Assembly: GCA_037178625.1 (NCBI GenBank)
Contig: CM074143.1
Location: 992,001 to 1,056,000, forward strand
Source: Skeletonema tropicum
Taxonomy: Eukaryota; Bacillariophyta; Thalassiosirophyceae; Thalassiosirales; Thalassiosiraceae
DNA length: 64,000 nt
Reading direction: 5' to 3'
Shown here: piece by piece, positions 32,181 through 42,696 of the stretch
How positions within the stretch are numbered: the first letter of the stretch is position 1
Layout of the letters: every line of letters starts with the position of its first letter
Position numbers and translations under genes: made by a program
The notes under the pieces: generated by a model
Told to the model about the DNA's origin: nothing
The model's input: the letters and a program-made list of their open reading frames with translations, nothing else
Database searches by the model: none

Positions 32181-34537
32181 GATTAATGTGAATAGTTCTA
32201 TGTAGGGTAGGGAAAAAGACCATAGCCATGGTCAACGTCTCCAAGGTTGTTGTTCTTGATGAGAGTTCAAGAGTTCTGTTTTTGTCGTGATGACGAGTGT
32301 GCGCTGAGCGAGGCTTCAACTTGAACGGAAACTTTCGTCCTTCGTTTATCTCTAGAGGGGTTAAAAGCGTCTTCGCCCCCTTTTCCTCTCTCTGGCAGAC
32401 CGAAGCAGACAATCAATAAGTAGCCCCTAAAGAAAAGAAGAAAGAGAGGATTTCACTCCTTTTCATGCGTCGGAATCAGTAGCATCCATGGCGCGATGGA
32501 TCTTCTCCAACAACTTTCCGCTCACTCAAGCGCGATGAACACTTATCCTTCATGGCGCGGCTCGGCAGTATATCGAGCTCTCTCAGCCATTCATTCAATC
32601 ATGGATGGCTTTCTCGTAATGACAGAGAGAAAAAAGCTGTTGAGATCACTTGCGGCTGTTTTCATTTAGCTCATAAATTTCCATCTGGCAAACTGTCAAC
32701 ATCATTTGCTAGCCAGCAAACCATCATGTCGGCCAACTCCTCCTCCGCTCGCCGGCCGCTTGCTATACTACCGCCGCCTCCCAACAACGTTCACCCGCAA
32801 GCATCGCCCGGTGCTATACAAATTGGCCCAGCACCGTGGAAGCCGGTGCTATATAAATTGGCCCATCGCCGAGGAAAGCCGGCGATTGATAAATTGGCCC
32901 AAGAAGTTAATGGCCTTCGGGTGCACTCGGTTTGGGGTTCCGAGATAGAGAGATAGTAATGGTTGGTTTCCAAGGTATGGTCACGGCGGCCTTTGAAGGT
33001 GTCGAGAGGCTTAAACAGAGTGTTCGTCCTCCTCAGGGGATGCGGTGGGCACAGTTCCTTTAGGGTTTGCCAGACCAATAAATCCGTCGTTTTACCACCG
33101 TTCGTTCTCTTGAAACGTATCCCCACAAACGGATCTTTGATCCGACTCTACTCTTATTCTTCGGTGGCAAATGAACGTTATTTCGTAAATATTGTTGACC
33201 TACTTTATCTCACAAACAATATTTTCTCCCTCTTTCAACGTAGCCATCTTCCCTTGACCATCGGGCGTCTCATTCGATGCATCTTGACACGGCGATAGCT
33301 ACAAAATGGTTATGTAATCGAGAGGAGTTCAACGTCTGTATGCTCTTCGACTCGAAACCCTCTTCGCAAGGCGTATCACAAGCTACACAGCTACCGTCTA
33401 AATTTCACCCCACCGCAACTCAAACCAAGCAGAGACTGTTGACTTCAGGCCTTACTAGCAGGGCAGGAACAAGATGGCAAGTTTAGTTTGATTGAGCAGT
33501 CGAGCAGGGCCTGTCCTCCAAGTAGCGCCCATAATCATAATGCATCGCCGTCGCGTATCTTATGGCACATTATTTGCCGCCTCTCTCTCTCTCTAGAGAT
33601 AGAGACGCGAGATGATCGGGAATTGGCATTTCCATCTTCTAGGCCTTGGGTTGGAAAGAGAGATAGATAATGTGTCTACTGCTTTTCTGGTTCCAGTTAA
33701 TTTGATTTCAAAGTCCAATTCCAATGCTAGCGTGTTCTTATGCTCAGCCCTCTTGAGATTCACCTAACAAGTGTGTACGCCACGCTCAGTTCCAATACTC
33801 CGACTTCCATTGTGTCTCAAGAGGAATTCAAATCTCTGCGCACACTCTTCAAACGGCTTCCTGCAGATGTACGGCCATCACAGTCCATTCACTACATACT
33901 TCGACCAAGCAGAGATGTTTCGTAAGGACTTTGTGATGGAATCAGGAACAAGACGAGCAACTGAGCAGCAGAGCAGCCAAGCAGCAGGGCGCCCTACTTC
34001 ATATCCCCACTGCCTTTCTCTCTCTCTCTGCAGCGGGATTTGAGGGATTGGCGTTGCCATCTTCGCATGAATAAGAGGATGAGTGTAGGTAGATAATGTA
34101 TCAAATACAGCTACGAAAGATGTAAATAGTATTTATGACACTGCTTTTAGTTCCAATTTTGTCGAAGTCCATGAGATCTTGAGATCTGCCCAGGTCATAT
34201 TCCCACATGCATGGTGTCAGCTTATGCCATCAGGCAGCAGCAATCTTCTTCTACTTTACACTTTGTGCCTATCACCACCAAGAAGTATATTTGGCCTCTA
34301 GCAACGGCTCGTACGCATAATGATGACGATAGATACTATGAGAGGAGAAGGTAGTGCTGCGGGCCAGCTCCAATTGGACCTCTCCGATCAGCTACGAGGC
34401 TGTAGCATCGCCTCTACGAGAGCTATCCGGAGGGGGTTCCCGTGCCTACCTCGAGAGATGAAGAGCTTTCCAAGCTATGTTGATGTTGTTGTTATCATCT
34501 ACGATATCAAAATGAATTCTATACATCTTATCTACTA
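32181..34537. other. Intergenic, 2.36 kb, no supported gene
   Basis: Short frames on both strands lack known motifs and good starts. Two stretches (about 33290-33720 and 33780-34190) look like an old, much diverged duplication: both carry a CAAGCAGAGA phrase, a CAGGAACAAGA phrase, a CT-rich run, a TAGATAATGT phrase and an ACTGCTTTT...AGTTCCA phrase in the same order. A small tandem repeat sits at 32809-32913. Confidence 0.35.
32809..32913. repeat. Three imperfect 34-36 bp tandem units
   Basis: Units start at 32809, 32843 and 32879, each CCGG(T/C)G followed by an AAATTGGCCCA core. In the first unit GGTGCT and AGCACC could form a short stem. No function is suggested. Confidence 0.7.
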
Positions 34538-37500
34538 TCAAGTTTCTGTGCTGTCAGAACGAGCTGGCAGCGGCTTATGAGGATGTGCACTATTATACAC
34601 ACTGTGCCTATCAAATGATCTTAACTTCTTGTCAGTCGCAGACTTCAAAAAGTAACAGTCTAACATTCCCTTCCCTTTGATATTGAGCGTGCCTCTCAAC
34701 TCAAATAAAAATGAACTCTCAACGTTATCTACAACTTCTTTTGTCACTTGTATCTTTCCAGGTAGACCGTGCTGCTCCATTCTTGCTGCGACATTCACTG
34801 CATCTCCCCACATGTCAAAGAGGAAGCGTTTGGTTCCCACGACTCCTGCCACCACTTGTCCACACGCTGTTTTACAATTCAATGGAATACAAAGTTGTTG
34901 AGCAATATGTTTCAAACACTCTAAAAAAACACCTTGCAGCAGTTCGGGACACAAATAATGTCTTACCTATTCCAACACGCATATCCAGATGACCATGTTG
35001 CGGCCCAGACATATTATATGCTTTCACACACTTCATCAAGTCCAGCGCAAACATACACACTCGGAAACATCCATCGTTATCAATTTCAGATGAAGGTATA
35101 GATGTGACCATGTAACAATCACCAATCGTCTTCACTTTGTTAAGATCGTAATGACCAACGAGATAGTCGAATCGGCTGAACAAGTTGTTCAGCATGGTTA
35201 CCACATCACGTGGAGCCATGCTGCTTGTCTTGTCGGTAAAGCCTACAATGTCCGCAAACAATATTGTCGTGTTTTCATAATGATCGGCTATATGAGAAGG
35301 ATCTTGCTTCAGTCGTTTGGCGATGTGCTCAGGTAAGATGTTGTGAAGGAGGTTATCGGATGCCTCACGTTCAGCCTCGGCGATTAGCAAACTCTTTTGA
35401 ACTGTAATGTCTTCAAGAAAACCAACGAAGAGCTTTTTGCCGTCATTGGTATCGATCTCGGATAGGCCCAAAATGCAAGGGAATGTTGTGCTTTATGATA
35501 TAGAGTGCAAGACATGAAGAGAAGAAATGAGTGAACAGGAGGCAAATAGATAGTAAGACACGACTTGGGAAGCAAAATGCTACATTCACGTACCCGTCTT
35601 TTCGCTTGGCAGTGACCTCTCGCTCTTTCCCGATCATGCGTTTAAATCCAGTAGCAAGATATCGTTTGAGATAGTCATCATGCTGGTGTGCATGCTCATG
35701 TGGCATGATAATCTTGATGTTCTGTCCAATGAACTCTTCTTTCCTCCATCCCAATACCTTTGTACTCCTCTCGTTCACCATTTGTATTATGCCGTTCTCG
35801 TTAACGACAAAGAGAGCGTGAAATGAAGAGTCCATGATTTTCAACATGAGTTTGTGATTTTCTTCGACATCCATTTGTACTTGTTTCTCTGACGTCAAGT
35901 CTCTTATAAACCCGCAGATCAACCCCGACTCATTTGAAACCTCTGACAGGCCAAGGACACAAGGGAACGTGGTACCATCCTTTCTCTGTGCATTTACCTC
36001 CCGTTGAGTCCCAATCATTTTCTTTATCCCTGTCTTGAGATAGTTCTTTAGATATTGGTCATGGTTAACTGCCACCGCTGGTGGCATGATCATATTAATG
36101 TTTTGAGATAGCATTTCTTCCTTCGACCAACCAAACACTTCACAAGACTTTTCATTCACGAGTTGGATGATCCCCTCTTTGTTGATCACAAAGAGGGCGT
36201 GAAAAGACGCGTCAAGAATACCTAGAATTGTATCCTCGGCAACAAGTAATCCCTTCCTTTGCACCTTAATTGTGTGCGTATTTGCTTCATTTCGTTCTTC
36301 GAGGTTCTCATTTCGTTCTTCGAGGTTCTCATTTCGTTCCTCGAGGGTTTTCTCTGACGTCAAGTCTCTTATAAACCCGCAGATCAACCCCGACTCATTT
36401 GAAACCTCTGACAGGCCAAGGACACAGGGGAACGTGGACCCATCTTTTCTCTGTGCAGTAACCTCCCGTTGAGTCCCAATCATTTTCTTCATCCCAGTCA
36501 GCAGGTAGTTCTTTAGATATTGGTCATGGTTAACTGCAACCGCTGGTGGCATGATCATGTTAATGTTTTGAGATAGCATTTCTTCCTTCGACCAACCAAA
36601 CACCTCACAAGACTTTTCGTTCACGAGTTGGATGATCCCCTCTTCGTTAATCACAAATAGGGCGTGAAAAGACGCGTCAAGAATACCTAAAATTGTATCC
36701 TCGGCAACAAGTAATCCCTTCCTTTGCACCTTAATTGTATGCGTATTTGCTTCATTTCGTTCTTCGAGGTTCTCATTTCGTTCCTCGAGGGTTTTCTCTG
36801 ACGTCAAGTCTCTTATAAATCCGCAGATCAACCCCGACTCCTCTGAAACTTCTGACAGGCCAAGGACACAAGGGAACGTGGACCCATCTTTTCTTTGCGC
36901 AGTAACCTCGCGTTGGGTTCCAATCATTTTCTTCATCCCTGTCTTGAGATAGTTCTTTAGATATTGATCATGATTTGGTGCAACATCAGATGGCATGATG
37001 ATATGAATATTCGACCCCAGAAATTCACTTCTTGACCAACCAAACACCTCACACGACTTCTCATTGACAAGTTGTATAATCCCCTTCTCATTTATCACAA
37101 AGAGGGCGTGAAACGAAGCGTCCAACACCAGCTTGAGTATCGTGCTATCATCAGCGAGTGTATTTGTTAGCGACAATTTGTTCCATTCCTCCTCAAGGGA
37201 TGAAACTCTTGTTGGCATTGTCTCGATGTCTTTTAGGTACAGACAAAAGTAGCATTCTTCATGGCAAGTTTCTGGTGCTGTCGTCATTCGAACGATGCTA
37301 ATCTTAACTGGAGATAGTGCTGCCCTTTCTTCACCATTATAACTTGGGATGACGACGCCATCTACAATTTTCTTGTCAGCAGTAAATGAACTCGATTGTG
37401 TTACTTCATTCCATGCCAATGCCACATGGGAGGAAGAAGTAAAGAATGATATATGCGTAGTGATGGAAGTGGTCTGAGTTGCGGGAGATGAAAGGGCAAA

Positions 37501-37611
37501 CAACCCTCGCGCAGAGTCATTCATATGCCATATGTGCCCATTTGATAAAACTATGAGAGATGGATCAAATGAACCATCCAAAACCTGTCGAAGGGACGCT
37601 GGTGGAGGCAT
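34538..37611 (-). CDS. Multi-PAS class III nucleotidyl cyclase, probably adenylate cyclase
   Basis: Three exons, 37611-35594, 35490-34967 and 34866-34538, sum to 2871 nt (956 residues). Both splice junctions rebuild conserved sequence (KDGTTFPC and MRVGIACGQVVAGVVG). Four clear PAS domains lie near residues 160-275, 300-420, 450-570 and 580-690, each with ASFHALFVI or SSFHALFVV...GIIQ(L/M)VNE. The N-terminus (residues 10-130) may be a fifth. Coiled-coil linkers of LEERNEN heptads separate PAS 1-2 and 2-3. The cyclase domain follows, with FADIVGFT and TIGDCYM supplying the two metal-binding Asp. The base-selecting positions read Lys (VKTIGD) and Asp (FDMWGD), the adenylate rather than guanylate pattern. 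No membrane segment is seen, so it is probably soluble and tuned by ligands or redox through the PAS domains. Confidence 0.87.
35886..37140 (-). repeat. Internal PAS-coding tandem repeat
   Basis: The same TCTCTGACGTCAAGTCTCTT stretch recurs near 35886, 36351 and 36795, so PAS units repeat with periods of about 465 and 444 bp. The 21-bp difference is exactly one extra heptad codon block (LEERNEN) in the linker between PAS 2 and PAS 3 (near 36285-36350). The units are nearly identical in DNA, including synonymous sites. Confidence 0.85.
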
Positions 37612-38053
37612 GGTTCTGTTTCTGGTTCTGCTTGCGGAGAGGTGCTATATGTGTGCACTATGTAGCAATATCATCGCCACTCTTGTCCTAAAAGGCTGCA
37701 ATCATCGTGTCCATCACCACACCAACCAATCTTTTATTTATGGTGTCGAATCCGCCCCTTCAGAGTTCAGAACAATGCTGACGGGGAAGTTGGACGGAAG
37801 TTGATCCATGCATCCTGCATTGCTGCAGCCCTGCAAACTCTTGCAATTGCGAACACAACAGAAAAGCATGCAGTCTTGTGTGAATTGTTACAGCGAACAT
37901 GTGCGGTCGAGGCTTCACTCATCTGCGGTTCTGCAAGTGGCACATTCTTCGCATTCATTCTACCGCGCTCGTAAAATCGCTTTCGCCAACAACATCATAT
38001 AAAGCAAGCAACAAGACGTAACGTTGGCTAAAAGAATAATAAGAGTAGGCAAG
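37612..38053. other. Divergent promoter region
   Basis: About 440 bp between the ATG of the PAS cyclase (minus) and the ATG of the next plus-strand gene. No gene, repeat or clear core promoter element is visible. Confidence 0.4.
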
Positions 38054-39151
38054 ATGACAGCAAAGCTAATAATATACGCCGTCCTGCTCATAGCTCTAGC
38101 CATCCTAATCTTTTCCACCACTCAGATAGGTTTAGCCGTTTTTCCTGTCTTCACCAGTGACAACTTTGCACCGATAAACGGCGTTGGCGACAATGACGAA
38201 GATAATGTATCATCAAACGATCAGCAAGAAGTGTACAATGCCGATCCGCCCTTACTACCAATCAACCAACGAAAATTAGCCTTAAAGAATGGAGAAAAGG
38301 GCGGCCCACAAGGTGTCGCCAGTGATGTTCTACCGCGGTTATTTCAACTCCCACGACGTACAATTGATCCAATCAAACTCCCCTACAAATGTGGTGTCAT
38401 CTTAATACAACATCAGATACCCGGAGAAGAGGGCGCAGCAATAGATGATTGGATCAGAGGGATAGTAGACTCTAACGATGACAGTGGCGCAGCATATATT
38501 TCCAGTACAGATGCAGGATCCAAGGAGGCATTTTTAGCAGAAATTAATGAACAGATTGAAATGAAGGGTGAATTCTATTGGACTGTGCTAGGTTCTGGAG
38601 AGCATGGTCTTTCAATTGCGTCAGATGGGGATATATTACGTAAATTACGTCACAACATGGAAGTGAGAGGTTGTCAATTTGTGGCCATGTCAATGTTTTC
38701 AGAACCTCTGGATTACAGTATGAAACAAACCAGACAAATGTTTGCACGGTGCAAGAATTGTGATGTAATCGAGTTTACAAAGAAATTGGAGTCAGATAGT
38801 GATGCATACTGGCGTGGACAATTGGATTATTTCTTGTACAACAATGGAGAGATTGAATCATTTAATACCACGGCGAAAGTGAAGGATGCAATCTCCAAAT
38901 TAAGAGAACACTATGATCTTGTCTTGTTGGACGGAAAAGATGATTTCTCCAAGGAGATACTCAAGGTGACTGGATGGAAATCACCAGATGGTCAGGAAAT
39001 AGCTGCAGATATGGAAATTGGAGGCTTGCGTTACTCCAAGCAAATGGTGAAGCAATATACCAAGTTTGATGCCAATAATGGAGATGCACACTTTTATGAT
39101 GCTCTGAATCATATTTATTACAGTGATTTGGCTTTTCTATTCAATCAATAG
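38054..39151 (+). CDS. Type II membrane protein, possibly sulfotransferase-like
   Basis: 365 residues from an ATG at 38054; a TTG ten codons earlier is less likely. One hydrophobic segment (residues 4-30) is followed by an acidic linker, giving a signal-anchor topology with a lumenal or outer catalytic region. CGVILIQHQIPGEEGAAIDDWI near residue 115 occupies the place where Golgi sulfotransferases have their PAPS-binding HxPKTGGT loop, but the key Lys is not there. MSMFSEPLDYSMKQTRQMF could be the matching second motif (F-x-R-x-P...S). The similarity is weak: a diverged or inactive relative, or an unrelated protein, would look the same. Confidence 0.55.
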   Translation: MTAKLIIYAVLLIALAILIFSTTQIGLAVFPVFTSDNFAPINGVGDNDEDNVSSNDQQEVYNADPPLLPINQRKLALKNGEKGGPQGVASDVLPRLFQLPRRTIDPIKLPYKCGVILIQHQIPGEEGAAIDDWIRGIVDSNDDSGAAYISSTDAGSKEAFLAEINEQIEMKGEFYWTVLGSGEHGLSIASDGDILRKLRHNMEVRGCQFVAMSMFSEPLDYSMKQTRQMFARCKNCDVIEFTKKLESDSDAYWRGQLDYFLYNNGEIESFNTTAKVKDAISKLREHYDLVLLDGKDDFSKEILKVTGWKSPDGQEIAADMEIGGLRYSKQMVKQYTKFDANNGDAHFYDALNHIYYSDLAFLFNQ

Positions 39152-39338
39152 AGTCTCTGTTGGATGAATTGAAAGATCCTGATCGGAACATCAAACCTGT
39201 CACATCATGAGGCATCTAATAAATATAAATAAATTTGGTTCGTACGGTCGCTCGTACGTGTTTGTCACATTTCGTCAAAATCCGCTGTGATAACCTAAAC
39301 TTTTTTCGTTTTAGTAGTTCAGGAGTAGATCCTTTTAC
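39152..39338. other. 3' flank and insertion site of the hAT element
   Basis: Short AT-rich gap that ends with the 8-bp target duplication CCTTTTAC at 39331-39338. Confidence 0.5.
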
Positions 39339-40698
39339 TAGCGTAATGGAATTTCACCATTTTTGGAGGGGGTTGAAAATTGCAGGTTGAAATTTCAGAA
39401 ATTTCAGAAATTTCAAGGGATTAAATTTCACTCTAGCTTATCCTGAGATAGTCGTAATACTTTGCACTCTGCAGTCAACACATCACTCTAAGAGAGACTG
39501 TCAGCAAGCTTCTTTCCAAGCATCTTCTTCGCATCCATGATATGACGGAGGTTTTCCTTCCCTCGAAGAAGTGCAACACCAGTTGGATCCTTCATCCTAT
39601 TCCTATCCTTCACAAGAATGCTGTTCTTCAGAGGTTTGGCCCTACGCTCACAATCCATCGATCCGACAGTTCCCATAGACATTAGAGGCTTAGCAACCAA
39701 TCGATAGAAGTCAGATGATCCTGCATAACATTCAAACCACGTGATGCGACCAGAAATAGCACCAGTTGATTCCACATACTGTACCACATTTTTGATACTA
39801 AAAGACTTGTTGTTCTGTTGCAGCTGTTCCAAAGATGGAAGCGATGGAAGTGGAACGTCAAAAGAATGAAACAAGTCACGACACTTGCGAGCGCTCACAA
39901 CAACGTCATGTAGAAGGTTCATCCGTGTCTCCACGGGGCAGAAAACTTTGGAGTAAAACACGAGCTCATCCACTAGAGCTGCGCTGCGTCGGAAAGAATC
40001 AATGCGATCAATCTTCACGAAGTCCCTGACTTTCCTAGCATACTTTATGACAAGTTGCATAACTGAAGTCTTGGCTAGGTCTTTCATAAGCAAATCGATG
40101 CAATGAGCCGGATCGCGTGTAACTATGACCTTCATCCCTGGATACTTTTCTTCAAGTTCCTTCCCAACTCGATCCGCAACATGCCTTGCAGCATTATCAA
40201 CAGGAATGCTCACAATCTTCGCATTGTATTCTTTCATGACGTTTTCACAAACCCTCACAGCATCCTCTATTTCGGCTTCGGTAACATGCTTATCGCTTCC
40301 AAGATCTTTCCATTCGAGGAAGAGTGAGAAGTCACTCTTCGCGACGGTGTATACGATCTAGGCAGAAGAGGATACAGCAGGGCAACATAAATAGTAGTGA
40401 GACAATTGAAAGCAATGAAGTTATTGTACAGAACATAAATCTTTTGGTGAAGAGTTACTCTCCGCTGAGTTGACAAACTCATCATCTGGATGGTGCGTGG
40501 TGTTCTTTGGGGTTTGGTGGTTGGTGGAATGAAGGGTCTTAGGTTATTTTTGTGCTACGTGTTGGTTCAGTACCATCCGTTCGCGCCAGAATTTTTGTGA
40601 AATTTCATTGTTGGCCAAAATTGGTGCAACTTTCACCCTGTAAATTTCACGAAAGTTGCAGTAGTGAAATTTCACCCTTTTGAAATTCCATTACGCTA
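39339..40698. mobile_element. hAT transposon, 1360 bp, with 18-bp TIRs and 8-bp TSD
   Basis: TAGCGTAATGGAATTTCA at 39339-39356 has its exact inverse at 40681-40698. CCTTTTAC directly flanks both ends (39331-39338 and 40699-40706). A TAGNG-type end and an 8-bp duplication are established hAT features, and the element encodes a hAT-type transposase part on the minus strand. TGAAATTTCA-like motifs repeat just inside both ends, possible transposase-binding sites. The perfect ends and duplication suggest a fairly young insertion. Confidence 0.92.
39488..40357 (-). CDS. hAT-family transposase, probably partial
   Basis: An open frame of 289 codons from a likely acceptor (TTCTGCCTAG ending at 40358) to a stop at 39488. 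It includes SDFSLFLEWKDLGSDKHV, PVDNAARHVADRV, then RDPAHCIDLLMKDLAK and RKVRDFVK. The D...HC-x-x-LLxKD pattern and following helix match the RNase-H-like core with DUF659-type features of hAT transposases. No N-terminal BED zinc finger or complete first catalytic block is visible. An upstream exon may lie at about 40380-40490. Whether an active enzyme can be made is unclear. Confidence 0.65.
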   Translation of the reverse strand: MVYTVAKSDFSLFLEWKDLGSDKHVTEAEIEDAVRVCENVMKEYNAKIVSIPVDNAARHVADRVGKELEEKYPGMKVIVTRDPAHCIDLLMKDLAKTSVMQLVIKYARKVRDFVKIDRIDSFRRSAALVDELVFYSKVFCPVETRMNLLHDVVVSARKCRDLFHSFDVPLPSLPSLEQLQQNNKSFSIKNVVQYVESTGAISGRITWFECYAGSSDFYRLVAKPLMSMGTVGSMDCERRAKPLKNSILVKDRNRMKDPTGVALLRGKENLRHIMDAKKMLGKKLADSLS

Positions 40699-40814
40699 CC
40701 TTTTACTGTATAACAACGCATCATCTTCATAAATACAGGCCACCATACTGAAAATCTGAAAGGGATAAAACCATTTCCTTTCAGATTTTTTGCCCTTCAG
40801 GTTTGCATTCGCTA

Positions 40815-41460
40815 CGTTTTAGCAAGCAAGTTAGAACCGCTTCGTACGACTCCGTTCTATTCCAAGGCCAACATAGCATATAAGTAGTGCAAAACAGACG
40901 AACAACATAGATATTTAGTTAGAGCCGTTTCGTGCGTTTTTTTTCACACACATTTCCGAATAGCAAGCAAGTTAGAACCGCTTCGACAACTCCTTCTCAT
41001 TCCATGGCCAACATAGTCTATATCAGTGCAAAACGGAACAACATAAGTACTTCAATACTCCCTCTTTCCAAAAAAAAATGAGCTATTTGAAGTTAATCGT
41101 AGTCCCACAAAAAACTAGCTATTTGACGTACTTATTCCTACGTAAGGTCCTACACAAGTGTCCGAGAGGCCTCTTCATTTTCACAATAGGGTTAGATATA
41201 AGGATATTTTAACGCCTTTTGTCACAATATGATTACAAATACTTGCTTAACAACCTCCAACCTCCATATAATCGTAACCGGCGTGAAAAAAGCTTTCCAA
41301 CGATGTGCGATAGCAATTTTTTGGACGAAAATTGACCAAATTTTAACTATTTTAAATCAAAAAGCTCATTTTTTGTGGGACAGAGGGAGTACATATTTAT
41401 CAGAGCCGTTTAGTACCGCGTTTAGTATATATAGCGTTCTTATTTCACACCATTTCCGTG
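40815..41460. repeat. Tandem duplication of about 140 bp, second copy split by a MITE
   Basis: AGCAAGCAAGTTAGAACCGC begins unit 1 near 40820 and unit 2 near 40962, each followed by CATTCCAnGGCCAACATAG or a close variant, GTGCAAAAC and AACAACATA. Unit 1 continues into AGAGCCGTTTCGTGCG...CACACATTTCCG. In unit 2 the matching part (AGAGCCGTTTAGTACCGCG...CACACCATTTCCG) lies beyond the Stowaway-like element at 41058-41389. The insertion therefore came after the duplication. Confidence 0.7.
41058..41389. mobile_element. Stowaway-like (Tc1/mariner) MITE with TA target duplication
   Basis: The left end CTCCCTCTTTCC...ATGAGCTATTTGA and the inverse of the right end CTCCCTCTGTCCC...ATGAGCTTTTTGA match over about 39 bp with few mismatches. 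TA flanks both ends (41056-41057 and 41390-41391). CTCCCTC(C)GTCC with a TA duplication is the plant Stowaway signature. A third copy of the terminal sequence occurs in direct orientation just inside the left end (near 41100-41130). No coding capacity. Confidence 0.8.
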
Positions 41461-41640
41461 TGGGCTATATAGCGGACCAGCAGCCGAGCTGGTCCGGTCT
41501 ACTCCTAGTATGTAAACTATATAGCGGTCGAAGTTTTTACACATCTTCATCTTGTCACACACACATTCATTCACTTGCAACATAACGAACCCGAGATCCA
41601 CACACAAATCAGACACAAATCGTAATCGTGGCGAATCAAA

Positions 41641-42636
41641 ATGAAAAGACATAAAACAAAAAACATCTTCACCATGACTTCCGCTGCTGAGGCACCAAGA
41701 CGGATATCAATATCCGATGACCATCCCGTGCTGGTAGCCAAATCTCTTACCCTAAAGACTCGTGGAATCAAATGCGCATTGTACAAGTGGACTCCTCCCC
41801 AAAACACCAACAGTGACGGTACAACTGACAAAGTGAAGATCCGTGGCGTTGCTGTTGTCTATCACGGATTTGGAGCTCACAGTCTATATCCGACTGTTAG
41901 GTATGCGTCTTGCCTACTAGCCGAGAATGGTTTTATTGTGTATGGGCTTGATTTTCCCGGTCATGGGGCCTCACCTGGAAAGAAAGGATTGCTATCAGGA
42001 GCCGATGATCTTGTAACAGATGGCATTGCGGTGGCAAAGGTAGCTCAAAAAGAAGCTTCATCGGGGGAACACGGTAACAATTTACCGCTTTATTTTGTTG
42101 GTTCATCAATGGGAGGCGCGATTGCTCTGGCAGTGGCCGATGCCTTGCCAGAAGGTAGCGTAAACGGAGTCGTAATGCTAGCTCCAATGTTATCATTGAA
42201 AGTTGGGGGTACAGCTAGGTCAGCATTGGGGACATTATCCAGTCTCCCATTTCTATCTAGCCTCCCAATCATCCCCCATTCTGCGACAGATTCATCCAAA
42301 CAATATCGGGATCCAGAAAGAAGAGCAGAGTGCGACAGAAATACCATGACAAACAAAAGTGGACTCCGTCCAATTTCGGCCTTAACGTGTGTGGAAATAA
42401 CTGAGATGGTTCAAAAGAAGTTTAGTCAAATTAAAGTCCCGTTTTTGTGTATGGTCGCCGAGGAGGATGTTGTGGTGGATAATTCCAAAACAAAAAAACT
42501 GATGAAGTTGTCACCGTCCAAAGATAAGACCCTTAAGTCATATCCAGCACTCCATGGTTTGCTCTGTGAACCGGCTCCCTTGTTGGGGATTATAGAGGAT
42601 GATTTGATTCAATGGTTAATGAATCGATGTCGATAA
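41641..42636 (+). CDS. Alpha/beta hydrolase, monoacylglycerol-lipase type
   Basis: 331 residues; a second ATG at 41674 (MTSAAEAP) is also possible. The order matches the serine aminopeptidase S33/monoglyceride lipase group: VVYHGFGAHS (oxyanion HG), GLDFPGHGASPGKKG, the nucleophile elbow GSSMGGA (Ser near residue 160), a late acid (VAEEDVVVD) and the catalytic His (ALHGLLCE). Such enzymes release glycerol and fatty acid from monoacylglycerol. No signal peptide or membrane anchor is obvious, so a cytosolic or lipid-droplet place is likely. The 3' end converges on the Exo70 gene with only 60 bp between stops. Confidence 0.85.
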   Translation: MKRHKTKNIFTMTSAAEAPRRISISDDHPVLVAKSLTLKTRGIKCALYKWTPPQNTNSDGTTDKVKIRGVAVVYHGFGAHSLYPTVRYASCLLAENGFIVYGLDFPGHGASPGKKGLLSGADDLVTDGIAVAKVAQKEASSGEHGNNLPLYFVGSSMGGAIALAVADALPEGSVNGVVMLAPMLSLKVGGTARSALGTLSSLPFLSSLPIIPHSATDSSKQYRDPERRAECDRNTMTNKSGLRPISALTCVEITEMVQKKFSQIKVPFLCMVAEEDVVVDNSKTKKLMKLSPSKDKTLKSYPALHGLLCEPAPLLGIIEDDLIQWLMNRCR

Positions 42637-42696
42637 TCGTCAATGAAATGGCGATTGTACAGATCAGATTTGTATTAAGATTTAATAAGGTATTAT

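Noticed and set aside
32791..33298. Overlapping 111-residue frames on both strands
   Set aside because: No motif, biased composition from the local tandem repeat, and neither strand shows a better case.
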